The position numbers and the translations under genes were made by a program. A DNA stretch of 64,000 nucleotides from Alphaproteobacteria bacterium UBA7314 (GTDB taxonomy: Bacteria > Pseudomonadota > Alphaproteobacteria > MPNO01 > UBA830), in contig DKQG01000012.1 of assembly GCA_002471575.1 (NCBI GenBank), positions 1 to 64,000 on the forward strand, read 5' to 3'. Shown here in pieces: positions 17,908 through 24,697 of this stretch (position 1 is the first letter of the stretch; every line of letters starts with the position of its first letter). A model generated the notes under the pieces. It was not told the DNA's origin. It was given only the letters and a program-made list of their open reading frames with translations, and ran no database searches.

Positions 17908-17925
17908 TTTTACATATGTGTAAAA
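17908..17925. promoter_or_regulatory. Palindromic operator upstream of the acyl-CoA operon
   Basis: A perfect 7-bp inverted repeat, TTTTACA and TGTAAAA separated by TATG, lies 31 bases before the acyl-CoA dehydrogenase start. Its size and position suit a dimeric repressor such as a TetR or GntR protein. No such regulator gene is adjacent. Confidence 0.5.
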
Positions 17926-17955
17926 TCATACGTTTGTTCTATCAAGGGTGCCATT

Positions 17956-19110
17956 ATGACCGATGAATATGCAGATATCCGGGAACAAGTGCAGAAGCTT
18001 TGCTCGCAGTACCCCGGCGAATACTGGCGCAAGCTTGACGCAGAACGGGCCTATCCTACTGAATTCGTCCAGGCGCTGACCGAAGCTGGCTACCTATCCG
18101 TGTTGATCCCCGAGGAATTCGGCGGATCCGGGCTCGGCATTACGGCGGCGGCCGTCATCATGGAGGAGATACAGAAGTCCGGCTGTAACGGCGGCGCCTG
18201 CCACGCGCAGATGTACACCATGGGCACCGTGCTGCGGCATGGTTCGGACGAACAAAAACAGAAATACCTGCCGGGAATCGCCTCCGGCGAACTGCGATTG
18301 CAGGCGTTCGGCGTTACCGAACCGACCAGCGGCACCGACACGCTGAGCCTCCGGACGACGGCCGTAAAGAACGGCGACGGCGATTACGTTATCAACGGCC
18401 AGAAAATTTGGACGTCGCGCGTCGAACACTCCGACCTGATGATGTTGCTGGCGCGAACGCAGTCGAAGGAAGAAGTTAAAAAGCGCACCGACGGTCTGTC
18501 GGTGTTTATCGTCGATATGCGCGAAGCGCTCGGCAATGGGCTGGAGATCAAGCCGATCCGGACGATGATCAACCATGCGACGACCGAGGTGTTTTTCGAC
18601 GACCTTGTGATCCCGGCAAATTCGCTGGTCGGCGAGGAAGGCAAAGGCTTTCGCTATATCCTCGACGGCATGAACGCCGAACGGATTCTTATCGCCGCCG
18701 AATGTATCGGCGACGCCCGCTGGTTTGTCCAGAAGGCGACTGACTATGCCAATGACCGACAGGTTTTCGGCCGCGAAATCGGCAAGAACCAGGGTATTCA
18801 GTTCCCCATCGCTGAGGCGTACATGCAGACCGAAGCCGCCAACCTTATGGTCGAACACGCGGCCCGCGTCTACGAAGGTGGTTCGCGCGCCGGTGCAGAG
18901 GCGAATATGGCGAAATACCTGGCTTCCGAAGCCTCTTGGAAAGCCGCCGATATGTGCATGCAGACGCATGGCGGATTCGCGTTCGCGGAAGAGTACGATG
19001 TTGAACGCAAGTTCCGCGAGACGCGGCTTTACAGAATTGCGCCAATTTCGAACAACCTGGTGCTATCGTTCATCGCCGAACACGTGCTCGGTCTGCCGAA
19101 ATCCTATTGA
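17956..19110 (+). CDS. Acyl-CoA dehydrogenase family protein
   Basis: The 384-residue flavoprotein has the three-domain acyl-CoA dehydrogenase order: an N-terminal helical domain, the beta domain with FGVTEPTSGTDT and KIWTSRVEHSD, and the C-terminal helices with RQVFGREIGKNQGIQFPIAE. It should oxidise an acyl-CoA at alpha-beta using FAD and pass electrons to ETF. The C-terminal signature that usually carries the catalytic base (IYEGT) reads LYRIAPISNN, so the general base must lie elsewhere, as in other atypical members. It heads an operon with a CoA transferase and a hydratase, which points to breakdown of a branched or dicarboxylic acid. Confidence 0.9.
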   Translation: MTDEYADIREQVQKLCSQYPGEYWRKLDAERAYPTEFVQALTEAGYLSVLIPEEFGGSGLGITAAAVIMEEIQKSGCNGGACHAQMYTMGTVLRHGSDEQKQKYLPGIASGELRLQAFGVTEPTSGTDTLSLRTTAVKNGDGDYVINGQKIWTSRVEHSDLMMLLARTQSKEEVKKRTDGLSVFIVDMREALGNGLEIKPIRTMINHATTEVFFDDLVIPANSLVGEEGKGFRYILDGMNAERILIAAECIGDARWFVQKATDYANDRQVFGREIGKNQGIQFPIAEAYMQTEAANLMVEHAARVYEGGSRAGAEANMAKYLASEASWKAADMCMQTHGGFAFAEEYDVERKFRETRLYRIAPISNNLVLSFIAEHVLGLPKSY

Positions 19111-19134
19111 TGAACACTCGGTGTTCAGACTCAG

Positions 19135-19205
19135 CCGGCCCTCTCCCCCTCCCGGCTACCCATAGGGGCGACCCAGTGGCTAGCCGAAAGAGGAAGGGGA
19201 ACGGT
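19135..19205. repeat. Dispersed GC-rich inverted repeat, degraded copy C
   Basis: The left half CCGGCCCTCTCCCCCTCCC, then GGCTACCCA, closely follows copy B at 53263. The right half is mutated (TGGCTAGCCGAAAGAGG), leaving only imperfect pairing around a loop with GGGGCGACCCAG. It lies between the acyl-CoA dehydrogenase and CoA-transferase genes of one operon, as copies A and B also lie between same-strand genes. Confidence 0.7.
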
Positions 19206-19232
19206 GCGTTGTTTTTTCCGAGGAAAAAATAG

Positions 19233-20369
19233 ATGGCCCGGGATGCGCTTAAACCGCTGGAGGGCGTGCTCGTCGTCTCGATGGAACAGGCCGTCGCTGC
19301 GCCTTACTGCGCGTCGCGGCTGGCGGATGCGGGTGCCAGGGTCATTAAGGTGGAACGCGCGGAAGGCGACTTCGCCCGAGCCTACGATTCGGTCGTCCAT
19401 GGTGAGAGCGCCTACTTTGTCTGGTTGAACCGTGGCAAGGAATCGCTGACCGCAAACATCAAGGAAGACGGTGACCGCGAACTCCTCTACAGCATCCTCG
19501 ATCAGGCGGACGTGTTTATCCAAAACCTTGCCCCCGGTGCCGCCGCCCGCGCCGGTTTCGGGTCGGACGAGCTGCGCAAGCGTAACCCGCGGCTGATTAC
19601 CGTCGACATTTCCGGCTACGGTGAAGAAGGTTCATACGCCGACATGAAAGCGTATGACCTGCTGGTACAGGCGGAATCGGGTCTGTGTTCAATTACTGGC
19701 CTGCCGGAAGGACCGGGGCGGGTCGGCGTATCGGCCTGCGATGTGTCTTGCGGCATGTATTCCTACATGGCGGTGCTCGAAGCGTTGATCGCACGCGACG
19801 CCACGGGCGAAGGATCGTCGATCAAGACATCGCTGTTCGCCGGCATGGCCGACTGGATGACGGTGCCGCTGCTTCACTACGACTACGGCGAGAAGATCAT
19901 GCCGCGGGTCGGATTGAACCACCCGTCGATCCATCCCTACGGCGCGTACGATACGGAGGACGATGGCCAGATCCTGATCGCCATCCAGAATGAACGCGAA
20001 TTCGGGCGTCTCTGCGAAACTGTTCTGCTCGATGCGGATCTGCCAAAGGATCCACGCTTCGAAAGCAACGAGGCGCGTTGCGCCAACCGGCCGGAGTTCG
20101 ACGCCGTCATTAACAACATCTTCAATAACACCGACCGCAACGAACTGGTGAGGCGCCTGCGGGCGGCATCCATCGCGTTCGGCGAGGTCAACGACGTCGC
20201 CGGGCTATCTGATCACCCGGCCTTGCGCCGCGTTCAGGTTGGCTCGCCCACCGGCCCGGTCGACATGGTCGCGCCCCCGGCGCTGATCGACAACGGCGTC
20301 CGCGAGTTGGGCGATATTCCGCTGGCCGGTGCACATACGGAAGCAATCAGGAAGGAATTCGGTGCATGA
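19233..20369 (+). CDS. CaiB/BaiF-type (class III) CoA-transferase
   Basis: The 378-residue protein matches family III CoA transferases, which move CoA between carboxylic acids through an aspartyl-CoA thioester intermediate. The N terminus EGVLVVSMEQAVAAPYC and ADAGARVIKVER are typical, and the likely catalytic Asp is in GVSACDVSCGMYSY. It ends with a 4-bp overlap into the MaoC-like hydratase gene. With that partner it resembles the mesaconyl-CoA transferase/hydratase pairs of C4-C5 dicarboxylate metabolism, but the substrate is inferred, not shown. Confidence 0.9.
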   Translation: MARDALKPLEGVLVVSMEQAVAAPYCASRLADAGARVIKVERAEGDFARAYDSVVHGESAYFVWLNRGKESLTANIKEDGDRELLYSILDQADVFIQNLAPGAAARAGFGSDELRKRNPRLITVDISGYGEEGSYADMKAYDLLVQAESGLCSITGLPEGPGRVGVSACDVSCGMYSYMAVLEALIARDATGEGSSIKTSLFAGMADWMTVPLLHYDYGEKIMPRVGLNHPSIHPYGAYDTEDDGQILIAIQNEREFGRLCETVLLDADLPKDPRFESNEARCANRPEFDAVINNIFNNTDRNELVRRLRAASIAFGEVNDVAGLSDHPALRRVQVGSPTGPVDMVAPPALIDNGVRELGDIPLAGAHTEAIRKEFGA

Positions 20370-21220
20370 GCGGAGAAACGGATTTCAGCGGGTGGATCGG
20401 CAAGTCGGAAACCGAGTACGGCGTCGCGTCGGCCTATGCCGCCAACTATTTCACGCTGACGCTGGACCGCGACGACCCGCTGTTCGTGGACGGCGATCCG
20501 CTACCGCCGGCCTGGCACTATTTTTACTTTCACGAACTGGTGGCCCTAGCGGCAACCGGCGAAGACGGCCATCGCGCTAAGGGCGATTTCATGCCGCCGC
20601 TGCCGTTCCCGCGGCGCATGTGGGCAGGCTCGAAGATGAAATTTGAATCCCCCATCCGCATCGGCGAGCAGGTGAAGAAGGTTATTACCATCGCCGACAT
20701 CGCGATGAAGGAAGGCAACTCCGGCAAGATGTGCTTCGTCACCACGACCGAAGAAGTCTTCGGCGAGGACGACCGGCTGACTACCAGCGAGACGCGGACC
20801 CAGGTCTATCGCGAACCGGCGGACCCGAACGCACCGCCGCCGCCGCCGCGCCCTGCGCCCGGCGATCAGGTGTGGACCCGCACCATTCACCCTGGCTCGG
20901 TCCTGCTGTTCCGCTATTCGGCGCTGACAATGAATAGCCACAAGATCCACTACGACAAGGATTACGTGCGCGACGTCGAGGGCTACCCTGGGCTATTGGT
21001 TCACGGGCCCCTGACCATGACATTGATGCTTGACCTCTTCCGGCGCGAAAATTTCGGTGCGACGATGAAATCGCTGGATCTGCGCGCCGTGTCGCCCATC
21101 TACGACACAATGGATTTCTCGGTCCACGGCGCCCCCGGCGACGACGGAACTTGCAAGCTGTGGGCGATGACCGGCGACGGCGCGCTGGCGATGACGGCCG
21201 ACGTCACCTACGACGGCTGA
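20366..21220 (+). CDS. MaoC/FAS1-like dehydratase domain protein, mesaconyl-C4-CoA hydratase-like
   Basis: The 284-residue protein has two hot-dog halves: an N-terminal FAS1-like dehydratase half (LPPAWHYFYFHEL, PFPRRMWAGSKMKFESP) and a C-terminal half with the hydratase-2 motif region SHKIHYDKDYVRDVEGYPGL followed by LVHGPLTMTLML. This is the layout of mesaconyl-C4-CoA hydratase and eukaryotic HTD2-like proteins. It should hydrate an enoyl-CoA or dehydrate a hydroxyacyl-CoA. Coupling to the CoA transferase supports a shared substrate. Confidence 0.85.
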   Translation: MSGETDFSGWIGKSETEYGVASAYAANYFTLTLDRDDPLFVDGDPLPPAWHYFYFHELVALAATGEDGHRAKGDFMPPLPFPRRMWAGSKMKFESPIRIGEQVKKVITIADIAMKEGNSGKMCFVTTTEEVFGEDDRLTTSETRTQVYREPADPNAPPPPPRPAPGDQVWTRTIHPGSVLLFRYSALTMNSHKIHYDKDYVRDVEGYPGLLVHGPLTMTLMLDLFRRENFGATMKSLDLRAVSPIYDTMDFSVHGAPGDDGTCKLWAMTGDGALAMTADVTYDG

Positions 21221-21271
21221 CCGAGAGCGGCGTTTGTTGCGGGCGGTGTCCCGCCGCTGCCGCTTCGCGTG

Positions 21272-21778
21272 CTAGGTGGCTAGCTTCTTCTGCCGTTGCT
21301 CGGCATAAAGCGGGCAGTGTTGCGGGTTCCACAGTTTTATGACCTTGGGTGTATAGGCTCGGTATTTTTTTTCGCTGGTCGTCGAATGATAATGCACGAT
21401 GGCGCGTGATATCGACCCGTTGGCGCGTCGCAGTTTCGAAAACGGCTTCGCCGAATATTGCGCGTTGGCTTCCGGGTCGGGCGTCTGGTCTAGTTTTTCG
21501 AACGCCTTCGGGTGTTTAATCAGGTTCACCTGCATGCAGCCGACGTCTATGCTCCGGACCCCTTCGGCCTTGTCCCAGCGACCCGATTCGGCCAGCAAAA
21601 TTGCCTGCAGGATGTCGGCCGGCAGGCGCATAGCGGACTCGAAGCCGGCGATCATATCCTTGCAGATATCTGAAACGGAATGGTAATTTCCGTCCCCGGC
21701 GGCGTTTCTGGACAGCGGCGCCAACAATCTTGCGAACAGGATTGCTGTCGCAATGAATTTTCCTTGAGGCGGGATCAT
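21272..21778 (-). CDS. Lytic transglycosylase SLT-domain protein, internally shortened
   Basis: The 168-residue product has a short hydrophobic N terminus and an SLT fold: LPADILQAILLAESGRWDK with the catalytic Glu in AESGRWD, then GVRSIDVGCMQVNL, and RAIVHYHSTTSEKKYRAYTP. Relatives that I recall have about 40 more residues between SGRWD and GVRSIDVGCMQ (a WPW-containing segment), which are missing here in frame. Another small change is seen at YSAKPFSKL. The catalytic residue is kept, so activity is not excluded, but in this decayed neighbourhood it may be a pseudogene. It would act on peptidoglycan in the periplasm. Confidence 0.6.
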   Translation of the reverse strand: MIPPQGKFIATAILFARLLAPLSRNAAGDGNYHSVSDICKDMIAGFESAMRLPADILQAILLAESGRWDKAEGVRSIDVGCMQVNLIKHPKAFEKLDQTPDPEANAQYSAKPFSKLRRANGSISRAIVHYHSTTSEKKYRAYTPKVIKLWNPQHCPLYAEQRQKKLAT

Positions 21779-21918
21779 GTCTTTGGGAACGCAAGAACCG
21801 CGCCGTTTTCAGCCGGCGGGACGGGCAGAGATGGTGCAATGCACCCAAAACGCACGGAACCTAACGATGACGCTTTTATGAAATATCCGAAAAAGCGTTA
21901 ATTTTTGTATATTTTCCC

Positions 21919-21947
21919 TTGTATACAGGTGCATCAGGGAATATATT
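21919..21947 (+). promoter_or_regulatory. Promoter of the candidate small RNA
   Basis: TTGTAT (21919-21924) and TATATT (21942-21947) are separated by exactly 17 bases, a good sigma-70 arrangement in an AT-rich stretch. An intrinsic terminator lies about 100 bases downstream with no reading frame between. Confidence 0.5.
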
Positions 21948-21952
21948 GCAAC

Positions 21953-22049
21953 GCAACACAGTTTGATTGTCCAAGCGAATTGTGTTTTTTTCTTTCTTGG
22001 ACTTTTCCTCCCTATTAAACTTAGGCCGCTCTTCGGATCGGCCTTTTTT
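21953..22049 (+). ncRNA. Candidate small RNA (about 95 nt) ending in an intrinsic terminator
   Basis: The segment has no plausible reading frame but has a promoter-like start and a terminator end. Two helices can be drawn: AACACA (21955-21960) with TGTGTT (21981-21986), and GTCCAAG (21969-21975) with CTTGGAC (21996-22002). They interleave, so they form either a pseudoknot or alternative structures. Between them and the terminator an unpaired TTCCTCCC (22004-22011) could base-pair with ribosome-binding sites, as in known alphaproteobacterial regulatory RNAs. No known family was recognised. Confidence 0.45.
22024..22049 (+). terminator. Intrinsic terminator
   Basis: GGCCG (22024-22028) pairs with CGGCC (22039-22043), and TTTTTT follows at 22044-22049. 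It closes the candidate small RNA on the plus strand. The nearest downstream gene relic is on the opposite strand. Confidence 0.8.
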
Positions 22050-22131
22050 CTTTAAATTCAATATGTTGGAATCGGATTCGCAGGCCCATGCCACAATCCG
22101 ATAATTGCTGCACCACAGCATAAACCGGGCG

Positions 22132-22535
22132 TCATACCGGCGGCGTTGCGTACCCATCGCACAGCGGCCTAGTCATCAGCACTGCATTGGCCCATTTTGC
22201 CAGCTTGCACCCTGCGACCCGAAAACCCAGCCGGATGTGCAGTCCCAGCGACGGTGCCGTGGTCGAGCCAGTGATGACGGAGATCAACTGGCGTTTGTCC
22301 AGCGCCGCGCACCGTTCGTTCACTGCTTCCAGCAGCGCAGCGCCGTATCCGCGGCCGGTTGCCGCCAAGTCGATACAGATCGAGTCCTCGACTGCGAAAC
22401 GATAGGCCAAGCGGTAGCAATATGAGGCTGCCCAATCATAGCAGCGAATGCCTTCGGCCTCCGCGGCCGCCAGCTAGTGCAGACCGTCGGCCGTTATGCG
22501 GCGGAACCGTGCTTCCATCCTGGCCGCGTTGGGTG
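22132..22535 (-). pseudogene. GNAT-family N-acetyltransferase relic
   Basis: The minus frame reads AEGIRCYDWAASYCYRLAYR then FAVEDSICIDLAATGRGYGA with the acetyl-CoA-binding loop GRGYGAALL, and ends with HIRLGFRVAGCKLAKW. This is a phosphinothricin-type GNAT C-terminal core. An in-frame TAG at 22474-22476 interrupts it. The N-terminal part upstream is short (ARMEARFRRITADGLH), with no convincing start codon. The whole family length of about 170 residues is not reached. Inactive by inference. Confidence 0.7.
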
Positions 22536-22538
22536 CGC

Positions 22539-22652
22539 TTACACGAAAGTCGCCATCATGTGGATCAGGTAATTTTTGTAAATTTTCGCGAAGGCGGCGA
22601 TGTCGTCCGCCTTAGCGTCGCGGTTGTCGAAGGGGCGGTCGCCGTCCGTCAT
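22539..22652 (-). CDS. Small protein (37 aa) translationally coupled to N-formylglutamate amidohydrolase
   Basis: The ATG at 22652 overlaps the stop of the upstream gene by four bases (ATGA). The frame encodes MTDGDRPFDNRDAKADDIAA followed by FAKIYKNYLIHMMATFV and stops at 22539. The product is charged at the N terminus and ends in an amphipathic or hydrophobic helix. I do not recognise it as an annotated family. The tight coupling and sensible composition argue for a real small gene, but in this decayed region it could also be the truncated front of a longer protein. Confidence 0.45.
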   Translation of the reverse strand: MTDGDRPFDNRDAKADDIAAFAKIYKNYLIHMMATFV

Positions 22653-23545
22653 TCAGCGGCGAGGTCCTGCGCTGTCAGTTGGGCGAGCGCGACAATCACG
22701 TCGGTCATCTGTGCGGCAACGCGGTCGAACCCTGCGTTCTTTTCGATCCGCACCTCGTTCATATACAGCGCTCGGTTGATCTCGATCTGCACCGTGTGTA
22801 CGCCGTCGCGTGGCTTGCCGTAATGCCGCGTCGTGAAGCCACCAGCGAACGGCTTGTTACGGGCGACCGCATAGCCAAAGCCCGCGATCGTGCGCTCGAT
22901 CGCGTCGGTGATATAGGGGGCGCAGGTACTACCGAAACAATCGCCGACCACGAAATCGGCGCGGCCGCGCCCGACGTCCGGGTCGAGCGGGCCGCCAATC
23001 GACGGCATCGAGTGACAATCCACCACCACCGCATAGCCGAACCGCTTGCGCGTCTCGTGGATCAGGGTTTCGAGTGCCTTGTGATAGGGCCGGTAATAGG
23101 CGTGGATGCGCTCCGCGGCTTCCGAAAAAGTCAGCTTGCGAGGGTAAATGTCCTGTCCGCTGGACACCACCCGCGCGATGGTGCCGAGCCCGGCGGCGAC
23201 GCGGCTGGAATCCGTGTTCACGTAATCGGGCAGCTTGTCGGAGAACATTCCCTGGTCGAGTTCGAAAGGCTCACGGTTGGCATCGATAAACGCGCGCGGG
23301 AACGTCGCCCGTAGTAGCGGCGCGCCAAACTCTGGCGCCGCGGCAAACAGATCGTCGACGAAACCGTCTTCCGACCGACGCAGCGATACCGGATCCAGCC
23401 TAGCGCCGTCGACGAAATCGGCCGGATAGTCGCGCCCGCTGTGCGGCGAGGCGAACACCAGCGGCACGGATTGTGCATCCGGATGGTCGATTAGGAAGGG
23501 CGGCACGGGCGCCGGAGACGCTGACGCGGGATCTTTCACTGACAT
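22649..23545 (-). CDS. N-formylglutamate amidohydrolase
   Basis: The 298-residue protein has the family's metal and substrate motifs: ASPHSGRDYP (about residues 32-41), FIDANREP, DCHSMPS and the C-terminal VQIEINRALYMNE. It hydrolyses N-formylglutamate or related N-acyl amino acids, for example at the end of one histidine degradation route. No hut genes are nearby. In alphaproteobacteria it often lies beside cpdR, as it did here before cpdR decayed. The gene itself appears intact. Confidence 0.92.
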   Translation of the reverse strand: MSVKDPASASPAPVPPFLIDHPDAQSVPLVFASPHSGRDYPADFVDGARLDPVSLRRSEDGFVDDLFAAAPEFGAPLLRATFPRAFIDANREPFELDQGMFSDKLPDYVNTDSSRVAAGLGTIARVVSSGQDIYPRKLTFSEAAERIHAYYRPYHKALETLIHETRKRFGYAVVVDCHSMPSIGGPLDPDVGRGRADFVVGDCFGSTCAPYITDAIERTIAGFGYAVARNKPFAGGFTTRHYGKPRDGVHTVQIEINRALYMNEVRIEKNAGFDRVAAQMTDVIVALAQLTAQDLAAE

Positions 23546-23667
23546 AACCCTGATTTAGACCAAACTCTACGTGTTGTCATCCGCGCGGGGGAAACGCCAA
23601 ACCGCGTTACCGCGCCGCATGATATAATTCCGCCAGCGGCGGATATTCCAAACTGAAAATATAATGG

Positions 23668-23682
23668 TTAGCACATCGTTAA
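23668..23682. promoter_or_regulatory. CtrA-like box upstream of the cpdR relic
   Basis: TTAG-N7-TTAA matches the CtrA consensus TTAA-N7-TTAA with one mismatch. It lies about 115 bases before the former cpdR start, in the gap divergent from N-formylglutamate amidohydrolase. A chance match in an AT-rich gap is possible. Confidence 0.35.
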
Positions 23683-23795
23683 CCCGCAATTTCAGGATGT
23701 TTACGCTTTTCTAGGGGGCGGGGTTTAGCACTAGTATCCGCGGCCGATGACCTTCCCGAGTGGCGGCGACACACAAAGGCGCGGACTAAAGACCC

Positions 23796-24235
23796 ATCGC
23801 AAGTATCCTGCTCGCGGAAGACGATTCGTTGCTCCGCACGTTTCTCTCGAGAGCCCTCTGCAAGGCCGGCCCTAAGGAGACTTCCTGCGAGGACGGCGTG
23901 TAAGCCATCGCCACCTGGAACTGCGGGAATACGACCCGCTGCTGGCCGATACCGCGATGCCCGGCATAGACGGGATAGAGCTCGCCCAGCGCGTCAACGC
24001 GCATCTGCCCGACATCAAGTTGCTGTTAATCACCGGCTTTGCCGCCGTGGCGCTGAAAGCCCAGAAGACCGGCGCCAACCGCAACGCCAAGAGCTTGTCC
24101 AAGCCCTTCCACCTGCGCGAACTGGTGCAGGGGTTTGACCGCATGCTACAGGACGAGGCCGCCAGACGGCCGGCGCGCCTCCCAAGATGCAGGCGCGCGA
24201 TAGTGGCGCTTGCCAACCGCCCCCGGAAACGATAA
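23796..24235 (+). pseudogene. cpdR: Response regulator CpdR, disrupted
   Basis: Two frames together give the single-domain receiver CpdR: ASILLAEDDSLLRTFLSRAL at the front, and LREYDPLLADTAMPGIDG and LLLITGFAAVAL, then LSKPFHLRELV at the back. Three lesions are visible: the expected start codon reads ATC (23796-23798), an in-frame TAA lies at 23901-23903 (codon 36), and the frame shifts before about 23940. CpdR, when unphosphorylated, directs ClpXP proteolysis of cell-cycle proteins such as CtrA in Caulobacter. The tail after LQDEAA is longer than normal. The gene is certainly dead as read; another copy may exist elsewhere. Confidence 0.85.
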
Positions 24236-24259
24236 AACGCGCTGCCTTTTGGGGCACAC

Positions 24260-24334
24260 GGGCGATTAGCTCAGCGGGAGAGCACTTCGTTGACATCGAA
24301 GGGGTCGCTGGTTCAATCCCAGCATCGCCCACCA
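24260..24334 (+). tRNA. tRNA-Val (anticodon GAC)
   Basis: A complete cloverleaf is visible: acceptor GGGCGAT/ATCGCCC, D arm TTAGCTCAGCGGGAGAGC, anticodon stem CTTCG/CGAAG with loop TTGACAT (anticodon GAC), T arm GCTGG-TTCAATC-CCAGC, discriminator A and an encoded CCA. The order N-formylglutamate amidohydrolase, cpdR, tRNA-Val(GAC) is typical of several alphaproteobacteria, so the locus is syntenic despite cpdR decay. Confidence 0.97.
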
Positions 24335-24680
24335 TTTTTCCGTAACATTCATTCTTCTCGTCGGCCGGCCCACATGCCTTGCTCGGCGCCTGCCCTACCT
24401 TACCAATAGCCACAAGTGCAGCTGAGCTATCCGATAGATATCAGAGACGCGATGCTGCGGTGGACTCGGGGGCAGCGGACGTGACGAAGGTAATCACTGG
24501 ATTGCCTGCGAACTGACGACAGGTCGCGCACAACCTGTTCCTGTACTTGTCCAAATCTGTTCCGAACCAAACCAAGTTAGTCCTAATCCCAGTCATCTGG
24601 AACGCGCCTCGTTCCCACTTTGCCAGCGTCATGTCCATCTCCTCTTCTTCCCGGTCACCAGCTTTCCAAGGTGAGTGTGA
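24335..24680. other. Intergenic stretch without a supported gene
   Basis: Between tRNA-Val and the hairpin at 24681 no frame with a ribosome-binding site or recognised family was found. A 65-codon minus-strand frame (24441-24638) has no support. A GATAGCTCAGCTG-like segment on the minus strand near 24424-24440 recalls a tRNA D arm, but no cloverleaf can be built. It may be decayed sequence. Confidence 0.5.
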
Positions 24681-24697
24681 GGGGCCGCAGCGGCCCC
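24681..24697. terminator. GC-rich hairpin between tRNA-Val and the aldehyde dehydrogenase gene
   Basis: GGGGCCGC and GCGGCCCC are exact reverse complements around a single A (effectively a GGGGCC stem with a 5-nt loop). It overlaps no reading frame and ends at the aldehyde dehydrogenase stop codon. Only TTATT follows on the plus strand, so termination efficiency is uncertain. Confidence 0.5.

Noticed and set aside
24030..24413. A 127-codon minus-strand frame containing GDAGIEPATPSMSTKC
   Set aside because: It runs antisense through tRNA-Val; this peptide is a known artefact of translating tRNA regions.
24365..24440. Possible second tRNA gene or tRNA relic beside tRNA-Val
   Set aside because: Only a D-arm-like GATAGCTCAGCTG is visible; no acceptor, anticodon or T stem can be formed.
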